A DNA stretch of 5,613 bases from Gammaproteobacteria bacterium. Lineage in GTDB: Bacteria > Pseudomonadota > Gammaproteobacteria > CAISUE01. Below are positions 1 through 5,613 of the stretch, in pieces. The notes under the pieces were generated by a model. That model worked only from the letters and a program-made list of their open reading frames with translations, searched no databases and had not been told where the DNA came from. A program made the translations under genes and the position numbers. The stretch spans positions 1 to 5,613 of the forward strand of contig CANCKG010000061.1 in NCBI GenBank assembly GCA_947378515.1, written 5' to 3'. How positions within the stretch are numbered: the stretch's first letter is position 1; every line of letters begins with the position of its first letter.

Positions 1-815
1 AATAACTGTGTTAGGCACTTGTTTTATTTTCAGTGATACCTTCAGTGATTTTTTCTTGACGATTTTGACAGGCGTCGATTTCACCACCGGCTCACTTACT
101 GGTGATGATTCAGGATCTTCCAGCTGAATGCCAAACAGTTCCGCTAAATCATCGTGATCAATGTCGGTCGCATTATCGGTGGTAGTCCATGAAGCCTGGC
201 TTGCCGCGCTGATGAGTTCAGATTGATTGGCTTGGCGCAAGATAAATAACGCATCGGGTTGGTGATCGAGTCTGGCGCCGACACCATAAAGCACTGCCGC
301 GACATGTTTACACATCACCGCCCAATCAGGGCACGAGCACGCTAAGTCAATATCGTTATGTTTGGGGAATAAGCCGGCTTCAGCATCGCATAATTGTGCC
401 ATCACTCCAGCTGATAATTGTCCTTGCAGTAATTCGATTAACGAATCTATTTTACCGGCGCAATTTTGCACGATCGTTTGCCATTGCATGGCTTGTACTG
501 GTTTTATTTTGATTTGCACTTGATAGAGAGACGATCCACTGACCTGCGCATGAATTTCACCCGGGGCAATCGTTAAGTCAATGATCGAGCCATTGCGGGC
601 ATAAGTACGGCCACGCGGCAGACGATTGTCATAATCGCTAAAATTTTCTAAATGGTCGCACCACGCCTTACCCCAAAAAGTGGTGGCGATTTTACGGCCT
701 TCAATGATGACCGGCTCGGTCGTTTTGCCGGATTTTTTTAAAGTCGCGACGACTTTTGCCGCATTACGTCTACGTGTTGCGACCGATACATAAGGGGCGA
801 AGCCACCATTCCAAC

Positions 816-819
<4 letters not shown>
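1..819 (-). CDS. SWIM zinc-finger protein, partner of SNF2 ATPase (C-terminus cut by window edge)
   Basis: The reading frame stays open from the ATG at 819 to base 1, giving 273 residues with no stop, so the true C-terminus lies outside the window. Residues 161-172 read CSCPDWAVMCKH, which fits the SWIM zinc-binding pattern CxCx(n)CxH, with C161, C163, C170 and H172 as ligands. SWIM domains are known as small zinc modules for DNA or protein binding and often occur with SNF2 ATPases. The N-terminal ~60 residues contain a basic stretch (RRR at 16-18) and the segment FWGKAW, which I associate with bacterial SWIM proteins of this type. After the SWIM domain comes an acidic stretch (about 219-240), then a Lys-rich tail (248-267), probably a flexible linker. 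The start is fixed by a good ribosome binding site and by the 4-bp overlap with the SNF2 gene, implying translational coupling. A role as DNA-targeting or regulatory partner of that ATPase is inference. Confidence 0.88.
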
Positions 820-3521
<2,702 letters not shown>

Positions 3522-3573
3522 AAGGTCTGGCGTTATTAAGTGTAATCAATCGTAAAGGCAGGGAATATTGAAG

Positions 3574-3601
3574 AGTATAAACCAGGCTTTTAAACTGCTA
3601 A
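3574..3601 (-). promoter_or_regulatory. Candidate sigma70 promoter for SNF2-SWIM unit
   Basis: On the minus strand, TATACT (3579-3574, 5 of 6 to consensus) is preceded after 16 nt by TTAGCA (3601-3596, 4 of 6 to TTGACA). The -35 lies in the last codons of cca. Transcription would start about 45 nt before the SNF2 ATG. No terminator hairpin with a T-run is visible after cca, so read-through is also possible. This is a by-eye match and is weak evidence alone. Confidence 0.33.
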
Positions 3602-4795
3602 AACTCTTCTCAACGCCTCGAGACGGGCTGCCAGCATGGCGTCTTTCACGGCAGGAATGGTTTTATGAGTGATGGTGGCGGTGGGCTTCGCTGTTTTGAC
3701 AGCTTTGATTAAGGGTTTAAAAAATTCGACCAGATTTAGTGTGCTATCCGGTTGAATTAAACAGGCTTCGGCGGCGGCGACAGCGGCTAAAAAACGTTCT
3801 GGCCGGCGTAGTGAATCGGTGGCTGCGAGTAACGCGAGTAAGGCTTCAGGAGCTAATGTTTTAGCGCTTTGAATAAGGGCGTGATATTTCGCTGTCAGTA
3901 GGGCGATATCACGGTATTGAGCGCTCACTTTATAGCGGTCACATACTTGCTGCAGTGGTATTAGTGAAGCGGTTGCCGTATCGTTTTGGGCTGGCCAGTT
4001 GTTAGGTGTTAAACACGCTTTACCCAAGCTATGGCATAAAGCGGCAAAGCGTATCTCGGGATCTGAACTCACCAAACAGGCATTGTTTAAACTGAGTAAG
4101 GCATGGGAACCACTGTCTATGTAGTGGGTGGGTGATAATTGGCTCGGAATGCCAAATAAAGCTTCGAGTTCGGGAAATAAAATCGCTAAAGCCCCACAAT
4201 GCCTAAGGGTCCGAAAAAACTCTTCGGGATGCGCTTCGCCCAACGCTTTTTGCGTTTCTTGCCAAACGCGTTCAGGCACCAGGGCGTTTAATTCACCGGC
4301 GCGCTGTAAAGCCGTCGCTAATTTCAATGTCTCTGGTGCGATGCTAAAACCCAAATGTTTAAATTGGGCGGCAAAGCGAGCCAGGCGTAATACCCGCACG
4401 GGATCTTCGACAAAGGCGGGTGATACATGGCGTAAAATCCCCTGTTCCAAATCAACCTGGCCACCGTAAGGATCGATAACTAAGCCTTCGGCAGTTTCAG
4501 CCATAGCATTAATGGTGAGATCGCGCCGACTCAAATCTTCTTCGAGGGTAATGTCAGGGCCGGTGTGAAAGCTGAAGCCTTGATAGCCGCGGGCAATTTT
4601 AGTTTCGGTGCGCGCTAGGGCATATTCTTCGTGACTTTGGGGATGCAAAAAGACTGGAAAATCTTTGCCAACAGGCGTGTAACCTAGGTCCAGCATTTCT
4701 TCGGGGTTGGAATCAACCACGACGTAATCGCGTTCTTTGATCGGCAGCCCTAAGAGTCGATCACGAACGGCTCCACCTACCAGGTAAATATCCAT
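3590..4795 (-). CDS. cca: CCA-adding tRNA nucleotidyltransferase with degenerate HD domain
   Basis: Cca adds or repairs the 3'-terminal CCA of tRNAs using CTP and ATP without a nucleic acid template. At 401 residues it is close to E. coli Cca (about 412) and aligns with it along most of its length as I recall that sequence. The class II nucleotidyltransferase core is intact: YLVGGAVRD (4-12), the metal carboxylates E21 and D23 in ERD, the RRDLTINAMA motif (90-99), DPYGG (108-112), EDPVRVLRLARF (130-141) and the PERVWQE element (174-180) typical of the nucleotide-selecting helices. The C-terminal HD domain keeps H231, H255 and H305 but has S256 and A306 where E. coli has aspartates, and lacks the HHGHG segment, so phosphohydrolase activity is doubtful. 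The start has an AAGG 9 nt upstream. It lies 14 bp after the lipoprotein gene, probably in one operon. Confidence 0.95.
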   Translation of the reverse strand: MDIYLVGGAVRDRLLGLPIKERDYVVVDSNPEEMLDLGYTPVGKDFPVFLHPQSHEEYALARTETKIARGYQGFSFHTGPDITLEEDLSRRDLTINAMAETAEGLVIDPYGGQVDLEQGILRHVSPAFVEDPVRVLRLARFAAQFKHLGFSIAPETLKLATALQRAGELNALVPERVWQETQKALGEAHPEEFFRTLRHCGALAILFPELEALFGIPSQLSPTHYIDSGSHALLSLNNACLVSSDPEIRFAALCHSLGKACLTPNNWPAQNDTATASLIPLQQVCDRYKVSAQYRDIALLTAKYHALIQSAKTLAPEALLALLAATDSLRRPERFLAAVAAAEACLIQPDSTLNLVEFFKPLIKAVKTAKPTATITHKTIPAVKDAMLAARLEALRRVLAV

Positions 4796-4804
4796 GTTTT
4801 ATAG

Positions 4805-4808
4805 CCTT
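4805..4808 (-). promoter_or_regulatory. Ribosome binding site of cca
   Basis: Minus-strand AAGG (within ACAAGG) lies 9 nt before the ATG at 4795, in the 14-bp gap after the lipoprotein stop codon. It supports the chosen cca start and shared transcription with the upstream gene. Confidence 0.55.
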
Positions 4809-4809
4809 G

Positions 4810-5346
4810 TCATACGCAGGAAGCTTTAACGGTAATTTCTATGCGTCGATTAGCGGCAGAACCAGTCACGGTCGCATTATCGGCGACAGGTACGCGGTCT
4901 CCGTAGCCGACCGCATATAATTGCTCGGCTGGAATGCTTTTTACCCATAAATAAGTCAATAAAGCCCGCGCTTGCTGTTCAGAAGTCAGTAGATTTTGCT
5001 GTGGATCGGCGACGTTATCGGTAAAGCCCATGATTTTCATCTTAGCGGGACCGTATTTTTTCAGCAATAACACTAATTGATCTAAATTGGGGTAAGTGCT
5101 CGGTTTAAGACGCGGTGAGCCTAAGCGAAAAAAATAATCGGTTGGCATGACTACGGTCAAGCTATTACCATCGGGTATTAAATTGATATGCAGTCTAGTA
5201 AATTGAATGAGAATTTTATTGGTGATGATAGGTGTGCTAGCAACGGCTTTAGGGCAAGCTTGAGATTGAAATTTTGGGGCGGCGCTACAACCTGTTATGA
5301 ACAAAGTTAGCGTGAGCGCTAGTGTTAAGTCAAAGATTTTACGCAT
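4810..5346 (-). CDS. OmpA/Pal-type lipoprotein; possible IcmN/DotK-like protein
   Basis: This is a 178-residue precursor. A lipoprotein signal peptide is visible: basic MRK, a hydrophobic run from about 7 to 17, and the lipobox ITGC with C20 as the lipidated residue. Residue 21 is Ser, not Asp, so outer-membrane sorting is expected. Residues about 62-174 form an OmpA C-terminal domain: PTDYFF, the GFTDN loop (107-111), YGDRVPVADN (148-157) and NRRIEI (166-171). In this family the domain binds meso-diaminopimelate of peptidoglycan, linking outer membrane and cell wall. The aspartate of the binding pair is present (D110), but the position of the conserved arginine, 15 residues later, is Q125. 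Length and features such as PTDYFF and TYLW recall IcmN/DotK, an OmpA-family lipoprotein of the Legionella Dot/Icm type IVB secretion system, but this is from memory and no other icm gene is in view. It precedes cca by 14 bp. Confidence 0.9.
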   Translation of the reverse strand: MRKIFDLTLALTLTLFITGCSAAPKFQSQACPKAVASTPIITNKILIQFTRLHINLIPDGNSLTVVMPTDYFFRLGSPRLKPSTYPNLDQLVLLLKKYGPAKMKIMGFTDNVADPQQNLLTSEQQARALLTYLWVKSIPAEQLYAVGYGDRVPVADNATVTGSAANRRIEITVKASCV

Positions 5347-5354
5347 GGGTCAAG

Positions 5355-5359
5355 TCCTT
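5355..5359 (-). promoter_or_regulatory. Ribosome binding site of the OmpA-type lipoprotein gene
   Basis: Minus-strand AAGGA lies 8 nt before the ATG at 5346, a standard strength and spacing. It fixes the start that gives the complete signal peptide. Confidence 0.7.
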
Positions 5360-5372
5360 GGAAGATGGCATG

Positions 5373-5381
5373 AGTATAGCA
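5373..5381 (-). promoter_or_regulatory. Extended -10 promoter candidate for lipoprotein-cca unit
   Basis: The minus strand reads TGCTATACT, an extended -10 (TGn followed by TATACT, 5 of 6 to consensus), 26 nt before the lipoprotein ATG. No good -35 is seen at 15-18 nt; the best is TTTAGC at 15 nt, 3 of 6. Extended -10 promoters tolerate this. The 10-bp palindrome ATAAGCTTAT (5381-5390) abuts it and could be an operator or chance. The predicted leader is very short, about 20 nt. Confidence 0.42.
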
Positions 5382-5400
5382 TAAGCTTATCGAGCTAAAC

Positions 5401-5613
5401 TTAGGCGTTAAAGTGATTCACGTCCCATAAAATAACATTGAGGTAATATTTTATGGCGGGGTCTAGGACTTGATAGATCCCTTGTTCATCGCGATAGACC
5501 AAGTCTTTTTCTAGTAAAACTTCTACTGCTTGTTGTGCACTGGAAGCGGAAATTTTTATAAGAGTGGTAAATGTGGTGGATTGTATCGTCTTACTAGGCT
5601 TTTGTGCGAGTGC
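5401..5613 (-). CDS. C-terminal fragment of probable AAA+ ATPase, winged-helix tail (N-terminus outside window)
   Basis: An open minus-strand frame enters from the window edge and ends at TAA (5403-5401), giving 70 residues and no start codon in view. The sequence contains ISASSAQQAVEVLLEKDLVY, then an acidic-polar turn and IYQVLDPAIKYYL. This arrangement of a Ser-rich helix start, a recognition-type helix ending in LLEKDLVY and a short beta-wing leading to a DP-x(4)-YL tail resembles the winged-helix ending of prokaryotic predicted AAA+ ATPases (the COG1672-like, archaeal-type ATPase group). The ATPase core with Walker motifs would lie beyond base 5613 and cannot be seen, so the family call is inference from the tail alone. 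It ends 54 bp before the lipoprotein gene on the same strand, with no clear terminator between them. Confidence 0.6.
   Translation of the reverse strand, partial: ALAQKPSKTIQSTTFTTLIKISASSAQQAVEVLLEKDLVYRDEQGIYQVLDPAIKYYLNVILWDVNHFNA

Noticed and set aside
3578..3592. Possible hairpin after cca as a terminator (AAGCC facing GGTTT)
   Set aside because: The arms have almost no loop, include a G-T pair and are not followed by a T-run.
4128..4469. Plus-strand open frame of 113 codons opposite cca
   Set aside because: It lies wholly antisense to a well-conserved gene, has no recognisable domain and has a composition typical of a shadow frame.
4727..4735. Cca has ERD where E. coli has DRD at the catalytic carboxylates
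   Set aside because: Glu is a conservative change, D23 is kept, and I believe other gammaproteobacterial Cca proteins carry Glu here, so loss of activity is unlikely.
5381..5390. 10-bp palindrome ATAAGCTTAT next to the -10 element
   Set aside because: Short AT-rich palindromes like this arise by chance, and no second copy was noticed in the window to support an operator.

Overview
The window carries five genes, all on the minus strand, so it is described here from high to low coordinates. The proteins and gene order suggest a Gram-negative proteobacterium. The Cca protein aligns closely with E. coli Cca as I remember it, and there is an outer-membrane OmpA-type lipoprotein. A gammaproteobacterium is most likely. 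An intracellular lineage such as the Legionellales is possible but not shown. Base composition looks moderate and even, with no insertion sequence, tRNA, rRNA, CRISPR array or phage gene visible.

Layout: (1) 5613-5401 is the last 70 residues of a protein cut by the window edge. It looks like the winged-helix tail of an AAA+ ATPase. (2) A 54-bp gap holds a likely extended -10 promoter. (3) 5346-4810 encodes a small lipoprotein with an OmpA/Pal peptidoglycan-binding-type domain. (4) After 14 bp comes cca, 4795-3590, the tRNA CCA-adding enzyme. (5) A 68-bp gap with a weaker promoter candidate leads to a SNF2-family ATPase, 3521-816. (6) Its stop codon overlaps by 4 bp (ATGA) the start of a SWIM zinc-finger protein, which runs off the low-coordinate edge (819-1).

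There are two likely transcription units: lipoprotein plus cca, and SNF2 plus SWIM. The second pair is a recurrent bacterial module in which a SNF2 translocase with an N-terminal SNF2-associated region (DUF3670-like) is encoded next to a separate SWIM-domain protein. Its biological role is poorly known. The two most notable sequence-level oddities are a Cca whose HD phosphohydrolase domain has lost several metal-binding residues while its nucleotidyltransferase core is intact, and an OmpA-like domain in which the usual peptidoglycan-binding arginine is a glutamine. No stretch over 300 bases lacks a gene.
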